The notes: generated by a model from the sequence alone, not told the origin. Counted from the stretch's first letter, positions 1-11,399 are shown. The stretch: DNA of 64,000 bases from Aselliscus stoliczkanus (GCA_033961575.1 CM066732.1:49505001-49569000); one strand, 5' to 3'. Numbers and translations are program-made.

Positions 1-629
1 AAAAAAAATATAAGTTGAACAAATATAAGTTAATGGACCCACAAATTGTCTTGCCCCAGGTGGACTTCAGATGGGTTTGCCTAGAGCCCCTTCCTCAGAG
101 CAGAGATCACGTGGGTGGAGTTCAATGTCATCAGCCTCCTTGCTTCACTCAGAGCAATGGCTCTCATGTTGGTTTTATGTATTGCAGATTCTCCTAGGAT
201 TTTATTTAAAAAAAGGATTCTATGGTTAAAAAATATTGGAAACCACTGGAAGTAAGTGACATCTAGCACCTCAGTCACTTCTAAGGTGCATGATATTTCT
301 ATTTTTCAGCAAATTCAGTTATCATCAGCAAATTTTCTATCACCTAGCTTTCTATTTAACCAGAATCCCCTGTAAATAAAAATATCTATGCAATATATCC
401 ACAGCACAATAATCTTTGTTCGTGGCAATGCAGTATATGACTTGGGGAAGCATAACATTTGTCTGTATCTCTTTCTTTATGGTGTGTTCTTAGACCTAGA
501 ATTATTTCATCAAAGAGGATGAACATTTAAACATGATAGAATACATGCACATGTGTGTATATTCTGTCATGCTTACATAGATGTTCATCTATATAAATTT
601 ATACATATAATGATACAGTGCATGGTCAT
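1..629. other. AT-rich unassigned sequence
   Basis: I recognise no gene or repeat here. The stretch is AT-rich with short homopolymer runs. The small open frames on both strands overlap each other and have no recognisable protein similarity, so I treat them as chance. Confidence 0.4.
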
Positions 630-1180
630 GGGAGATAATTTGGAAAATACAGAGCATAAAATAAGAAGATAATAGAGATGGGTTTCCAAAATTCAGATTC
701 ATCACTGTTAATATTTTGGGTTTTTTTTCCATTTTAAAAATTATGTATACAATATATACATAAATATTAAAACAAAATAGGCATCTTGCAATGTTTGTAG
801 TTTTATGTATTGACTTTTTTCATAAAATATTATTTCATGAGCATTTTTCTCATGTTTTTAACTTTTTAAAAAGCATGATTTTAATGACTGCATAAAATTC
901 TATAATGTAGATGTGCCGTAATTTCTTTACCGGTTTCCCTGTTATTGGACATGCTTTTAATTTGTCATGATTATTGATTGATAAGGTAGTGAGAAATATG
1001 TCCACAGACAGATCTCTACTTACGTCTCTAAATGTTTCTTAAGCTAGATTCAAAGGTGTTAATTTATTGAATCAAAGGATATAAACTTTCTTTCCCCCAA
1101 AGGCTCTTGGTACATATTTCCAAAGTATCTTCCAAAAAGTTTATACCATTTTATACTTCCATCAGCTCTGTTGGAGTCTT
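630..1180 (-). mobile_element. Ancient L1-class 3' fragment, antisense
   Basis: The text resembles the 3' end of old L1 (L1ME or HAL1 type) read backwards: a tract like 'aatttggaaaatacag' followed by 'cactgttaatattttggg', then further down the typical 'ccaaagtatcttcc' and 'cttccatcag'. It is strongly diverged and the family assignment is from memory. It is followed directly by a SINE. Confidence 0.5.
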
Positions 1181-1191
1181 GGTCCCACCAA

Positions 1192-1361
1192 TTTTTTTTT
1201 TTTTTAAATTGGGAAAGAGTGTGTTTCAATCAGCTCCAAGTCAAGCAGTTGTTTCAATCTAGCTGTGGAGGGCACATCTCAGTGGTCCATGTGGGGATCG
1301 AACTTGCAACCTTGGTGTTATGAGCACTGCACTCTGACCAACTGAGCTAACTGGCCACTCC
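1192..1361 (-). mobile_element. tRNA-derived SINE, minus strand
   Basis: A poly-T run at 1192-1205 is the A-tail of an element that reads right to left. On the minus strand the head has an A-box-like GCTCAGTTGGTTAGAG (1338-1355) and a B-box-like GTTCGATCC (1297-1306). The tail lacks the AATAAA plus TCTTT motif of the longer SINEs, so this is a different, simpler SINE of VES-like style. Confidence 0.8.
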
Positions 1362-2983
1362 TCACCAAATCTTTCTTACAATTTTGTTTTTTGTTGGGTA
1401 AAATGTTAATCAGAGTTTTAGTGCCATATGTAGTTAATTAGACTTTCATACTTTAAAATGCGACAACCTAGATAGCTTTCAAATTAATGGAATACTCCAG
1501 CATCTCCAATAGAGAAAGATTTTTTCCTGAAACAAAAAATGCAGAAATAAAAATAAGGCTAAAATAAGCCAGAATGTATATATAAAAATAGGAAAAGAGA
1601 AAAAAACATAGTCTTGTTGTCCTGATAGGACCTAGCTTCTAGATGCTTCTTTCTCTACCTTTGACACACAGTAGTTGTGGAGAAGTGTGGACTTCTACCA
1701 GGCTAGTGTATAAATACAAGGAGGCTGATGGCTAGGGTCAGTCCCCAAGGCACCAATGTTTAGAATCCAGACCAGTGATTTTTCGTTTGTTAACTCAGGG
1801 ATTTAGGTTAGAAGTCCATTGGGAAAGGGCCTGGGAAGCTGATCATGAGCCTACTGCACTTCCCCAAATTCCATGGCAGGACAGTCAGAGGTATCACGTC
1901 TGCCCAGGAGAAAGAGGTCTTGTGTCCCTTTTCAAACTTGCATTAGTTCTTGGATCCCTCAGGAGCCTGCCAGGGCAGCCTTTTTGTCTCTGCTTTTGCA
2001 ACTCCGTGACCTCAGATTCCAGGGATGAGGTTGATGCTGGGGTTTCCGCTCTCTGTCCGATTTACTCTAAGCGGATAACAACAGGCAATCTTCCTCCCAG
2101 CATGTTGCAATGCCTGTAAAAATTCTTTGAAAATATTTTTGCATAATTAATGGGATAGTAGGCTTGTGTCAGTTGACTTGTCTGGTGGTCAGGAAACCAC
2201 CATCAGCATGCACAGCCTGGGGTAGACAGCCACCATTCTGTCACATGGAGTCAGACTCCAGAGGTGGCCACTGGATCCCTTCTATCTTTTCCAGATTACC
2301 AGCAATGCATTTGCTAATTAGCACACTGGTATCAAAAATGGATTTTTATTGGCAAATCTAGTGACTGTTAATTAGTTTGACGGGTGTTCGAAATGAGCTT
2401 CGGACATCCAGCTTGGGCTGAAATATGCACGTCAGAGACATTTCCCTTCCTTGCATAAACCTAGTCAGGCTTGTAGGCTGTCCCTTTAGGGGTGTCACCT
2501 GAACTGGATCCTTAATCCATCCAGCCATTGGCTTAGGAGGATTTCTGGTGACATGATTGTAGCCAGCGGTGGTAGATGCCTGCCCTAACCTGCTTTGTGT
2601 AAACCTTCCATACAGGGAAAATTGAGTACCTGACAGGTCAGAAAGCTGGGACTTCATCAAGCTCTAGAGCTGCTCATAGGGGCCGCCTAGCGCCTGCTTT
2701 GCTCATGAATGGTTATTTAATTAATGTGGGGAAATGTGATTGTTGGCAACCCAGGTCAATGAGACAGAGCTTCTGCCTTTCTCCTGATGAATCTGAGGTC
2801 ACAGGGACTCCATGCAGGGTTAGCTCCCATTAGCCATTGTCTGCTGGTTGTCTCTTTTCTCCCAAACGTGGTGGCCAGCCAGCTGTCCAAGTCCTGTACC
2901 TGATTTCATTTAGGGACACTCATCTGGGTTCTGAGAGGAATTGTTGTTCTTTAAATTTAAGAAAAGACAAGAAAAGAAAAGAA

Positions 2984-2985
<2 letters not shown>
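1362..2985. other. Unassigned unique sequence
   Basis: No repeat or gene recognised. A 114-codon open frame at 1775-2119 (+) has no familiar domain and no clear Kozak or splice context, so I do not call it. Around 2300-2380 and 2700-2740 there are homeodomain-like TAATTA and CTAATTAG words, which are common in conserved non-coding DNA but are weak evidence alone. Confidence 0.4.

Positions 2986-3026
<41 letters not shown>
2986..3026. repeat. (GA)n microsatellite
   Basis: About 20 uninterrupted AG units, preceded by a purine-rich AAAAG tract, so the whole 2960-3035 block is polypurine. Confidence 0.95.
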
Positions 3027-3029
<3 letters not shown>

Positions 3030-3394
3030 GAAGAGAGGTTGACTACTTTTTTTTAGGCTTCTGTGTGTAATTTAAATTTTGATGGATCACTTTAATGTTA
3101 GACATTCATAATGGGTGTAATATGGCAAGACAAACACAGATTCACTTGGTCCCCAGTGTGGGTATGTCAAATTACTGCAAGGCCATGCTGGCTGTGACAC
3201 TAGCTCCTCATTTGCATTACTAGCTGTGACCTGGGGCTAGTGTGATGTATGAACAGGGAAGGTAGCTTTTGAATGACATACCACCACCTCTTTCTGTCAC
3301 CTTCTCCTAAGAAGATGTTAGGAAAAGTTTCCTAACTTGGCTGGCATGAAAAGCCAGATTAGAGTAATAAGCCAGAAAAATTTCACAATATTTC

Positions 3395-3470
3395 TCCTCT
3401 TACATATCTAAATTCAGTATCTGACACATAATGAGTACCAATTAATGTTTGTTAAATCAATGAATAAAAT
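3395..3470 (+). mobile_element. L2 or MIR 3' end fragment
   Basis: The stretch reads like the 3' end shared by L2 and MIR: 'ctgacacataatgagtacc' followed by 'gtttgttaaatcaatgaa', the diverged form of the usual 'ataaatatttgttgaatgaatgaa' end. The sequence on either side (3027-3394 and 3471-3619) shows nothing I recognise. Confidence 0.5.
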
Positions 3471-3619
3471 TTATTTCTGGGCTTAATAGATCACATCTAT
3501 CTTTTTGTCTGAATTTAAAGTATTTGTTTTCCTAAAGTGTTGAAAACATATTTAACAATGTCCTGCATTTTTATACAATTACTATTTCTAATGAAGAACA
3601 ATGGTAATAGATAACTTAC

Positions 3620-3800
3620 ATTGTTTACTATATGCTAGGACTTGACTTTCTATACACTATATAATTTAACCCTTACAACAACTCAATCTATTATTACCCT
3701 CAAGTTGAAGAGAAGCCAGGATTTGAAGAGGCTAAGTGTCTTGGCAGTCTGCTTCCAGATGCCCTGTTCTTAATCCCCAAGCCATATTCTCTCTCTCTTT
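3620..3800 (-). mobile_element. MIR, antisense
   Basis: Reverse-strand MIR features are visible in order: 'acccttacaacaactc', 'attaccctcaagttgaag', 'gaagaggctaagtgtcttg', then a head region ending 'ccccaagccatattctc'. Diverged but co-linear with the MIR core. Confidence 0.6.
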
Positions 3801-4034
3801 TTTGTATTATTATGTATTATTTGTATTAAGGTATATGTATTATACACATTCGTTATATATTGTCTTCTTAAAAGAAGAATCTATTTTTGGAGTATCTCTT
3901 CTTTTGTAACACTGCCACTGGGAACCCCTTGTCAAGTATGGGTTTTATCATTAATGCCCAGAATGAAAAAGTTAGTTTGTACCTTAACCTTAGCATCCCT
4001 GAAGATTAAATCTGTGGGTGTCTCATTGCAATAA

Positions 4035-4275
4035 CAAGAATAATAACTATCATGTATTGAGTGAATCCTATATTCCAGACACTTTGTACATATTATTGCT
4101 AATTCTCACCAACAACCCTGGAAAAATGGTGACTTCATCATCCCCATTTATAGATGAAGAAACAGAGGCTCCCAGAGGTTATAGAAATTGCTTGGGGGCA
4201 CAGGGCCTACAACTAGCAAAACTGGGATTTGAACACAGTTCTGTGAGATGCCCACATTTCCACTGTTCTCAGACG
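4035..4275 (-). mobile_element. MIR, antisense, nearly full length
   Basis: A well preserved antisense MIR: 'atcatgtattgagtgaat', 'tcctcaccaacaaccctg'-like text, 'ccccatttatagatgaag', 'aaacagaggctcccagagg' and 'actgggatttgaacacag'. The overlapping 100-codon open frame at 4018-4320 is therefore a by-product of the repeat. Confidence 0.8.
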
Positions 4276-4349
4276 CCCATTCTTGGTGCTAATATAGTGT
4301 TGACATGGGCTGCCATGTAGGTTTTCCGGGAGATGTCTGTTTCGTAATT

Positions 4350-4984
4350 TTTTAAAAGATTTTATTGGGGAATTGGGGGAGGAGAACAGTCTTTGGGAAT
4401 TGGGGAAGGGGAACAGCCAAGTTGTCCTTCAATATTAGTTGTGGAGGGCACAGCCAGCTCAGCTCCTAGTCCAGTCGTGCTGCTCAGTTCAGGGTGTTGT
4501 GTTCAATTAGTTGCTGGTAGGCGTAGCCACATTCGATGTGGGAATCGAACCTGCAGCTTCATTGTTAAGAGCGTACGCTCTATCCACTGAACCTTCTGGG
4601 TGGCTGCTCAGCTCAAGGTGCCAAGTTCAGTCTTAGTTGCGGGTCGACGTAACCACCATCCCATGCGGGAGTGGAACCAGCAGCCTTGTCATTAAGAGCG
4701 TACGCTCTATCCACTGAGTCATCTGGGCTGCAGCTCAACTCAAGGTGCTGAGTTTAGTCTTCTAGTTGCAGGCAGGCACAGCCACCATTCGAACCAGCAA
4801 CCTTGTTGTTAGGAGCATGTGCTCTCACCAGCTGAGCCATCCTGCCACCTGTTGGCAGCTCAACAGCAGCTCAGCTTGGAGCACAGCGTCACTGGCCCTT
4901 GTGGGAATTGAGCCAGCGACCCTGTTGCTCAGAGCTTGCGCTCTTGGGCAAGCTCTTAACCAACTGAGCCACTCGGCCGGCCCC
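4350..4984 (-). mobile_element. Composite SINE with four tRNA-like modules
   Basis: Read on the minus strand, this ~635-bp element starts with a GGCCGGCCGAGTGGCTCAG head at 4984 and ends with CCCCAATAAAATCTTT at 4354-4370. Four B-box-like blocks lie at about 4541, 4668, 4785 and 4903, spaced 127, 117 and 118 bp. Two neighbouring modules share a perfect 26-bp segment (4565-4590 and 4692-4717). The heads are not identical: two contain GGATAGAGCG, one TCAGCTGGTGAGAGC, and the outermost TCAGTTGGTTAAGAGC. The 3' tail with two G-rich 'ggggaattggggaagggg'-type repeats is shared with the other long SINEs in this window. I infer tandem acquisition of tRNA-derived heads; no clear target duplication was found. 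Confidence 0.85.
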
Positions 4985-5280
4985 AGGAAATACCTCTTTT
5001 GCTAGGCTTTCTATGCAACACGCAGTTAAACCTGACAGGTGTCCTGTCTGGTGGGAAGCAGGTCACATATTTGCTATGGACCTACTTGGCTAGTGCTTTG
5101 ATTTTGATTGGCTGTATTTGTACTGACACAACAAATCCCACCCTTAGGGGAATGATGGCCCAGCTTAGCCATCAGGTAGGGCTGGGCAGACTCCAGCTCT
5201 TTTCATCCTGCCTTGGATTTGTACTCTTACCAGTAATAAAAAATTAATTTTAGCACTTGAGCTAATTGGGATTAAAAAAA

Positions 5281-5600
5281 AAAAAAGTGACACCCAAGCC
5301 AGAAATAAGCCTAATGAAGCCCATTAAATAATTTAATGATTACATAATTCTGTTCATTTAAAATGCAGGAATTGATTACTCTCAAATTAATTTTACCATC
5401 TCTGTACTTTTTAGAGCACATTTATTTTGAACTCAATGAAGGATTAGTTTCCTTTCTGATGGGCACTCTGCCATTAATAATCATGTCTCATTATAATGAG
5501 AAAATGTTGTGTTTTGAATAAGTTCATGTGACCATATATTTCTAGATAATAGACAAGCTTGTTTGGTGGAGATATTTAAGCTATTGAAAGGGTCTTACTA
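5281..5600. promoter_or_regulatory. Candidate conserved non-coding element
   Basis: A 300-bp AT-rich, non-repetitive block dense in homeodomain-type words (ATTTAATGATTA, AAATTAATTTT, CATTAATAATCAT, CATTATAATGAG). It lies next to ordinary repeats but matches none. Whether it is conserved cannot be judged from one sequence, so this is an inference from composition and motif texture only. The stretch just before it (4985-5280) is unassigned. Confidence 0.25.
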
Positions 5601-6164
5601 ATTTGAATCATAAAATGAGTAAGTGGAGGAGTGATGTGTTCAGCGAGCAGAAACGTGGATGGGAAAATCTGGTGCAATCCAGCTAATTAGAAGCTGCATC
5701 AGAATGTTCTGGAAGCTGCAAGCCAGTTGCCAAATCAAGCGTTATGGGAGAGCAAAGGCTACAAAGGAGTCACGGTAGACATACATTGAATGCTTTTCCA
5801 GCACCTTTTCCTTCCCCCTTTCCAACAGCTCCTAATTTCTACTTGATAATCCCTCTCATTTTGAGGTAAGACTCCTTCTCAGACTCCAGGAGTACAGCAT
5901 ATGTCCTGCGGAGCCAATCACTACATTTCATACTTCTGGCCACAGAGACTGGCACAGAAGAGGTAGGCATGGGTCCTAAGGCCATCCAATCAGAATGAAT
6001 CGCAGGACCATTTCAGGGGATCTTGGGACAAGACTACTTTTCTTGGCTAGAAAGGAAGGAGCAGAGTGGTAGCCGTTTTGGGCTGGCACAGGGAAGCCAG
6101 TCTAGAGAGGTCGTTGAACTGAAGAAGGCAGAACCGAGAGACAGGAAGAAACCAGGTCTCGGTG
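5601..6164. other. Unassigned unique sequence
   Basis: No gene or repeat recognised. The 72-codon open frame beginning at 6023 runs into the L1 fragment at its 3' end, which argues against a real gene. Confidence 0.4.
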
Positions 6165-6365
6165 ACATGGTTGAGCAATATTGCAATGAATATCTTGTCC
6201 ATGTGTCATTTCACATGTACACAAGGATTGTTGTAGGATAAATTCCCAGATGTAGGATGTCTGGGCCATAAGGTAAAGGTATTATAAAGTTTGAGATGAT
6301 ATTGCCAAATTGTCCTCCCTGGGGATTGTACCGATTCATGCTTCTACCTTCAATATGTAAGATGT
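6165..6365 (-). mobile_element. L1 3' end fragment, antisense
   Basis: Typical antisense L1M 3' text: 'gcaatgaatatcttgtcc', 'ttgtaggataaattccc', 'gatattgccaaattgtcc' and 'gtaccgattcatgcttc'. These occur in the expected order. Confidence 0.75.
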
Positions 6366-6379
6366 ACACGTTCTTATTG

Positions 6380-6509
6380 AATTCTTAAAAAAACTGTGTG
6401 AGGTACATGTTATTTTACCCAGTTTTCAGGTAAAGAAACGGAAGGCTCAGTCAGGTTATGTGACATACATAGGAAAGTGTATATGTACGGGGTACGGGCA
6501 TAGCCCAGT

Positions 6510-6513
<4 letters not shown>
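6380..6513 (-). mobile_element. MIR, antisense
   Basis: Antisense MIR core: 'attttacccagttttcagg', 'taaagaaacggaaggctcag', 'tcaggttatgtgaca'. The head region runs into the CA repeat. Confidence 0.65.

Positions 6514-6555
<42 letters not shown>
6514..6555. repeat. (CA)n microsatellite
   Basis: About 21 perfect AC units directly at the end of a MIR. Confidence 0.95.
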
Positions 6556-6559
<4 letters not shown>

Positions 6560-6844
6560 CATAAACTTAAAAAAGTTGGGATATACAATTTAAAGAACTT
6601 TTTTTCCTGAACCATTTTAGAGTTAGCTGTCGACCTGATCCAACTTCCACATAGGTGACCCCTGAACACCTTGGGATGCATTGCACTGACTGACTGTTAA
6701 AACAACAATAACAAAAATAAGCACAGTAGAGTGAGTTTTTCATAAGGTTAAATTTATTCAATATAAAGAATGGTACCTTATGGTCTCCCAACTCATGGAG
6801 TGCTCGTATGTCCTTTCTTTTATGGAATTATGAGCATTTTAGAT

Positions 6845-7090
6845 CTGGTTAATTTTTACACTTTTTATCATGAAAATTGCCAGCATGAGCAAAAGTAGAC
6901 TAGGGTAATGAACCCCATGTACCTAGCACCCAATCTCGCTTTTCAAACCCTCTCTACCTCCTCCATATCCTGTTGGATGATAGTTTAAAATAAAGTATAG
7001 GCATTATATAATTTTATCCATAAAGACTTCAGTCTGTGTCTGTATAAAAACTATTTTTTTAAAGGTGACCACAATAGATATGGTTGTTTT
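6845..7090 (-). mobile_element. L1 3' UTR fragment, antisense
   Basis: Resembles the antisense L1M 3' end: 'tatcatgaaaattgcc', 'gagcaaaagtagacta', 'aatgaaccccatgtacc' with 'tagcacccaatctc', later 'ttatccataaagacttcag' and 'gtgaccacaatag'. Diverged. Confidence 0.6.
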
Positions 7091-8294
7091 AAACATTTAT
7101 ATGGTTTTTTATTTTTAAAGTAAGCAATCAAATATTGATTCACTCAGTTTTCTGGGGGAAATATTACTGGCCCACGAAATGTCCAAGTTTAGGACTCCTC
7201 CCTGAGCTTTGCTGCTGGAATGACCTACTGGCCTTCCTAAACTTTTGCTGGGACTCTGTCCACCAAGCTCAGAAGTCCTCTAAACACAGCTAACCAGGGG
7301 CTTTTGAGACCTGAAGTGGATGCAATTCTGGGGCTCTCTTTAAGATACATACAAGATTAGGAATATAACACAACGTTTGAAAGTGAGTATGTTTTTAGTA
7401 TGAGAAAAGAACTCATTTAGTATGAGAAATGAATTACAATGATACATACCATAAGCATCACGAAATCAGAAAAATGACATCATGTTTTTATTCATGAGCG
7501 AACTGAACCACCTCTGTCACATTTTCCCCCTAAATTCTTTGTCTGCATATACCTTGATTGCCTCTCCATATGACAAGGGTATTATAATATCATGTTTGAT
7601 AGAATAGAATGAATATTTCTCCAGGATGGCTGTTGGGAATTTGTCGTTTATTACTGATAGTTGGGGAACTTACACATAGACAGACTGGCTGTTTGTAGTG
7701 CTGCTTTGGGTTGGGATAAACTCTGTTTCTCCAGATTCCATCAGCACAGCACATTTATCACCGTGGTTTCTGCACTCTTGAATATGCTCCCGACACGAGA
7801 GCACTTCCATGGTGATTGGATGTCAACAAGAACGGAAGCGTCTGCTTATGAGTTTACATATCGGATGCTGGGAGAATTTTCTCAAGACTAGCTCCTGGTT
7901 CTGTTTACTGGACACTCACTCCTCACAGAGTTCAGGCGTGGGCCCTGTAGGACATATTCCATTCCCCTTGGACCTCTGGCCCTGCATCTGTGGGTCACAC
8001 TGCTGCGTGGTGAGCTGCAGGAGGATTCCTGGAAGCCGCTCCCACCCGGGCACAGCTAGTCATGGGGGTGACGGTGATGCACATACACGTATCTCACTAA
8101 CCCCATGCTAGATGTCTCTCCAAGATCATTTCCTCCTAGCCAGGTCCCCCAAAAGCCTGTAGCCTCCCTAAAGACCCAGCATGAAAGGAAGTGTGATGGA
8201 GAAGTCAGAGTGGAAAGAGGAGTCTTAAATTGATTGTGGCTAAAATATCTCACTTTTCCAGATTCTACCAGAACGTAACGACTTTCTGAACACA
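7091..8294. other. Unassigned unique sequence
   Basis: No repeat or gene recognised. Two overlapping open frames (7661-7891 and 7809-8111, +) have no recognisable domain and no shared codon bias, so I regard them as chance. Confidence 0.4.
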
Positions 8295-8790
8295 TTGTCA
8301 GGGCTCATTAACTTCATGGTAAATTTGACTTTACCCTTAACTGTCTCTCTGATCTCACCTCCCACAGCTTTCCCATCATTTATCCTGTTCCAGGCACTCT
8401 CACCTGCTTGTTGTTGTTCAAGTGTGCCAGGCACTTGCTGCCTCAGGGCCCTTGCACTTGCTGGTCTGTCTGCCTCAAACACTTTCCCCAGCTTTCTGTA
8501 CATAGCTCATCCTCTTACTTCCTTCAGCTTTCTGCCCAAATGTCAGCTTTTAACCATCTTATATAAAATAGCACCTCAAACCCAGCATGCCTACCCTCTG
8601 TACTCTATTTTACTTGGCGTACCACCGCTGACATAGATATATTTACTCATTTGTTTATTGTATTGTCTCCCTTTTGTTAGAATATAAGGTCACGAGAGAA
8701 GTTACTCCGTTTTGTTCACTGCTGTGTCCTGACACCTATATAGTGCTGGCCCAGAGTAATTGTTCAATAAATATTTGTTGAATGAGTGAA
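8295..8790 (+). mobile_element. L2 (LINE-2) 3' end
   Basis: A long co-linear L2 match: 'ctgcctcagggcccttgc', 'tctgcccaaatgtcagc', 'tatataaaatagcacctc', 'ttgttcactgctgtgtcc', and the end 'caataaatatttgttgaatg'. The 113-codon open frame at 8295-8636 is explained by this old L2 sequence. Confidence 0.85.
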
Positions 8791-9863
8791 GTGTAACTGA
8801 AAACCACTGAAGAAGTTTAAGCAGGAGAGACATGAGGCTTTCCTGGGTCTGCCAAAAGAAATTACTCTCTCACTTAACTTTCTCCCAAAACATCTTTCCA
8901 CAATATTCCTTGAATTAAACACCTCTCAGTCTAGTTTTCTTTACTAGATTGTACAGGACAGGGAGTATGTCTAATTCATCAACAGACCCCTACCACGTGT
9001 ATTTCAGAATTAATGCTGGCAGAATTAATGGAATTTGCTGTGTCTTTGTACAAGAATTCTTGAGCTGGCTGTGTTTGGTTTTCTCAACTAACTAGATTAT
9101 AAGCTGTTTCTGAGTACGGGAAATTTCCCTGGCCATTTATATCCTCTCAGCATCTCTTAGCAACCAATACATTGTGCTTCTTAAATTGGGTTCAACCTCT
9201 ATGTGTTTTTGTCTATATAATTTCTGTACTCAGGGCCTCCCAGTTCTCCATTATACTAGATTCCCAAGCAAAATTCCTGTATCTGTTAGCATACTTTGAG
9301 TGTCTCCTAATCAAACCCCAATTAAAAGCAGCTTAGATGAGTGGGGGTGTGTTATCTCAGATGGGAAAAGGGCTGGCAGGAGGACGCCTTCACTGCATCT
9401 TTCAGCTCTGCCATTCCAGCTTGTCTCTGCATGTCCCGAGAAGGTGGTTCTGAGTAACACGCCCTCACACAGTGACAGCCAGAGGCAGGAGAAGGAACTG
9501 CCTTCTGGGACATCTCAGAAGCACAACCTCTCCATGGGACTGTGCACTATATTTCCTTCGTTCCTCTTTGGCTAGAATTGTAACCCACATCCTCACCTAA
9601 ACCAGTTTGATTAAGGAAATTGTTCTGATTAGCTGATGTTAATCAGATTCACCCCTAAGAATGTGGAGGGGCCTTCTCTTCAGTATAAAGCCACACAGAA
9701 GGTTGACACCTGGCAGCCAGGAAGAAAGGGGTCGGGGATGGATTTGGGTTAGCACCAGTAGTATCTGCTACAACTTCTACAAGCGAGCCCCGCAACCTGA
9801 AAAATAGATACCTCTTCCCATCCAAAGTCTATAGGGCCATATTATTTTTCTGAGTCGATCTCC
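8791..9863. other. Unassigned, with possible old repeat near 9270-9700
   Basis: Around 8930-9010 there is a weak L2-like piece ('gtacaggacagggagtatg'). The block 9270-9700 has the texture of a degraded mammalian interspersed element, but I cannot name it. The 91-codon open frame at 9300-9575 falls inside it. Confidence 0.3.
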
Positions 9864-9897
9864 TAAAACAAACAAACAAACAAACAAACAAACAAAC
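9864..9897. repeat. (AAAC)n microsatellite
   Basis: Eight near-perfect AAAC units. Confidence 0.95.
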
Positions 9898-10004
9898 CCA
9901 AACAACATCAACAACCACAAAATCTAAACTTAGCACCAAGCATATGATTTATTTAGTTTGAAAAAGAAACAAAACCAAGTCAATTATCAATTAATTTGAA
10001 TTAA

Positions 10005-10132
10005 AATGGAGCATTGAGCAAGCTACTTATTCTCTCTGTGCCTCAGTTTCCTTGTCTGTAAATGAGCATCATAATAGTGCCTAATGTATGGGGTCGATGG
10101 GAAGGTTAAATAAACCATCATGCAGTTGAGTC
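10005..10132 (+). mobile_element. MIR, 3' half
   Basis: Sense MIR: 'gagcaagctacttattctc', 'tgtgcctcagtttccttg', 'tctgtaaatgagcatcata', 'ggttaaataaaccatcat'. It ends exactly where the Tigger element begins, so the Tigger inserted beside or into it. Confidence 0.85.
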
Positions 10133-10778
10133 TCATTACTCATAGATTCTTTGTTTGTCAAGTTGCCTACTGACTAATCATAGGATCCTGAAGCAGATAG
10201 AAGGCTCTCATTAAAGTTTATTTGTAAACCCAATATCAATACCTGTGGCCATTTTGTGGTCATTTGTAGATGTGCGTGAGAAATTTAAGTTGCTCAAAGA
10301 GCACGTTCCCAGGTGAGGCTGACACTTTGCCTCCTCGTTCAGCTCTTGGAGTGTAGACTAGTATGCTTCTCATGGTCAATGTAGTGCCATGTTTTTCATA
10401 TTTTTGTTCCTTTTGTTGGTGATTTCACTGTTTAAAATGGCCCATAAGGCACAGTGCTGAAATGCTGTCTAGTGTTCCTCAGCACAAAAGGCAGCGATGG
10501 ACCTTACAGAGAGAGCACGTGTGTTGGATAAGCTTTCAGGCATGAGTGATAGTGCTGCCGGCTGTGAGTTCAAGACAGATTAAAAAATATATATTAAATA
10601 AGGCTTTGTAAACACAAACACACATAAAACAAGGTTCAATATTGATTGGTTGACAAAAATATGACCAGAGGCTCACAGGAACCGAACCCTGTGTCTCCCC
10701 GAAGAGCCGTGGCTCTGGATTAGTTAATTCAGTGCTCATGGTGATTTTGTAGAATCACAAATAATGAGAATCAACCAT
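10133..10778 (+). mobile_element. Tigger-type (pogo/mariner) DNA transposon
   Basis: The left end (10133, 'cagttgagtctcattactc') and the right end ('ataatgagaatcaac' to about 10778) are inverted copies of each other, as expected for terminal repeats. The interior matches my memory of a Tigger-family element, including 'gtttaaaatggcccataag' and 'acaaggttcaatattgattgg'. Tigger elements move by a DDE transposase in the Tc1/mariner superfamily; this ~645-bp copy is internally deleted and cannot be autonomous. Confidence 0.8.
10437..10575 (+). pseudogene. Remnant of Tigger transposase N-terminus
   Basis: An ATG at 10437 opens a region that in intact Tigger elements encodes the CENP-B-like helix-turn-helix DNA-binding end of the transposase. 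In this copy a one-base gain about 12 bases after the ATG shifts the frame, giving an early stop (TGA) at codon 8. A one-base loss about 45-50 bases later restores the original frame, after which a run with the reading 'R V L D K L' is visible before sequence similarity fades. The fragment is short (<50 codons), broken, and followed by the non-coding right end, so it has no coding function. Confidence 0.65.
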
Positions 10779-11399
10779 ATTTAGAATGTTTTGGATAGTT
10801 TCTTTCCTGTAGAAGGAACTACATGATTGTTAGTTTTAATGTCACCCAATATAATGATAGAAGCCTCTAAGCTAGAATAATGTTAGACCTTAGAATATTC
10901 TCTAACATGAGCATGAACTGAGTCTGGATTTCATTTCACTTAATTTATGTCTGTGTCAAAGTATATAAATAAACACAAAACAACCACATGCACTCAGCTG
11001 GTGTCACAGCCAGATAGCCGTGAGACGCAGGATTCCACTCCACTCAAAGCTCACAAGTGTGACAACTGCAAAGCCACAAGGGGTGGGAGAGAGACAAGAG
11101 GCGTGAAACACGAGAGGCTGCAGAATCTGGGTTCCATAGCATGACCACAGTGAGAAGCCAGAGAGCTGTGTCCACTCATAGGACCCCTGGGCTCAGGGCT
11201 GGTGTCTGTCTCAGGTCAGCACGTCCCAGTGCCAGCCCAGAGCAGGACACTCAGCGCCCAGCGTCTGCTGATGGAGGGTGTCTGAGCTCGCTCCAGCCTC
11301 ACCTGAGAGCAGCATTTCTAGGTACTCATTAATATCCTCTCAATCACTTTCCTTTTCCCCAGAGTCGGAGTAGGGGGAATTAGAATCGAAGCTCTGTTT
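10779..11399. other. Unassigned, GC-richer patch
   Basis: No repeat or gene recognised. 11000-11310 is noticeably richer in G and C than its surroundings and carries two short open frames (10947-11144, 11141-11332) without familiar domains. Confidence 0.35.

Noticed and set aside
4565..4717. Direct repeats with ~120-bp spacing, considered as a CRISPR-like or tRNA gene cluster
   Set aside because: They are degenerate tRNA-derived SINE modules with a retroposon tail; no intact tRNA cloverleaf is visible and the genome is mammalian.
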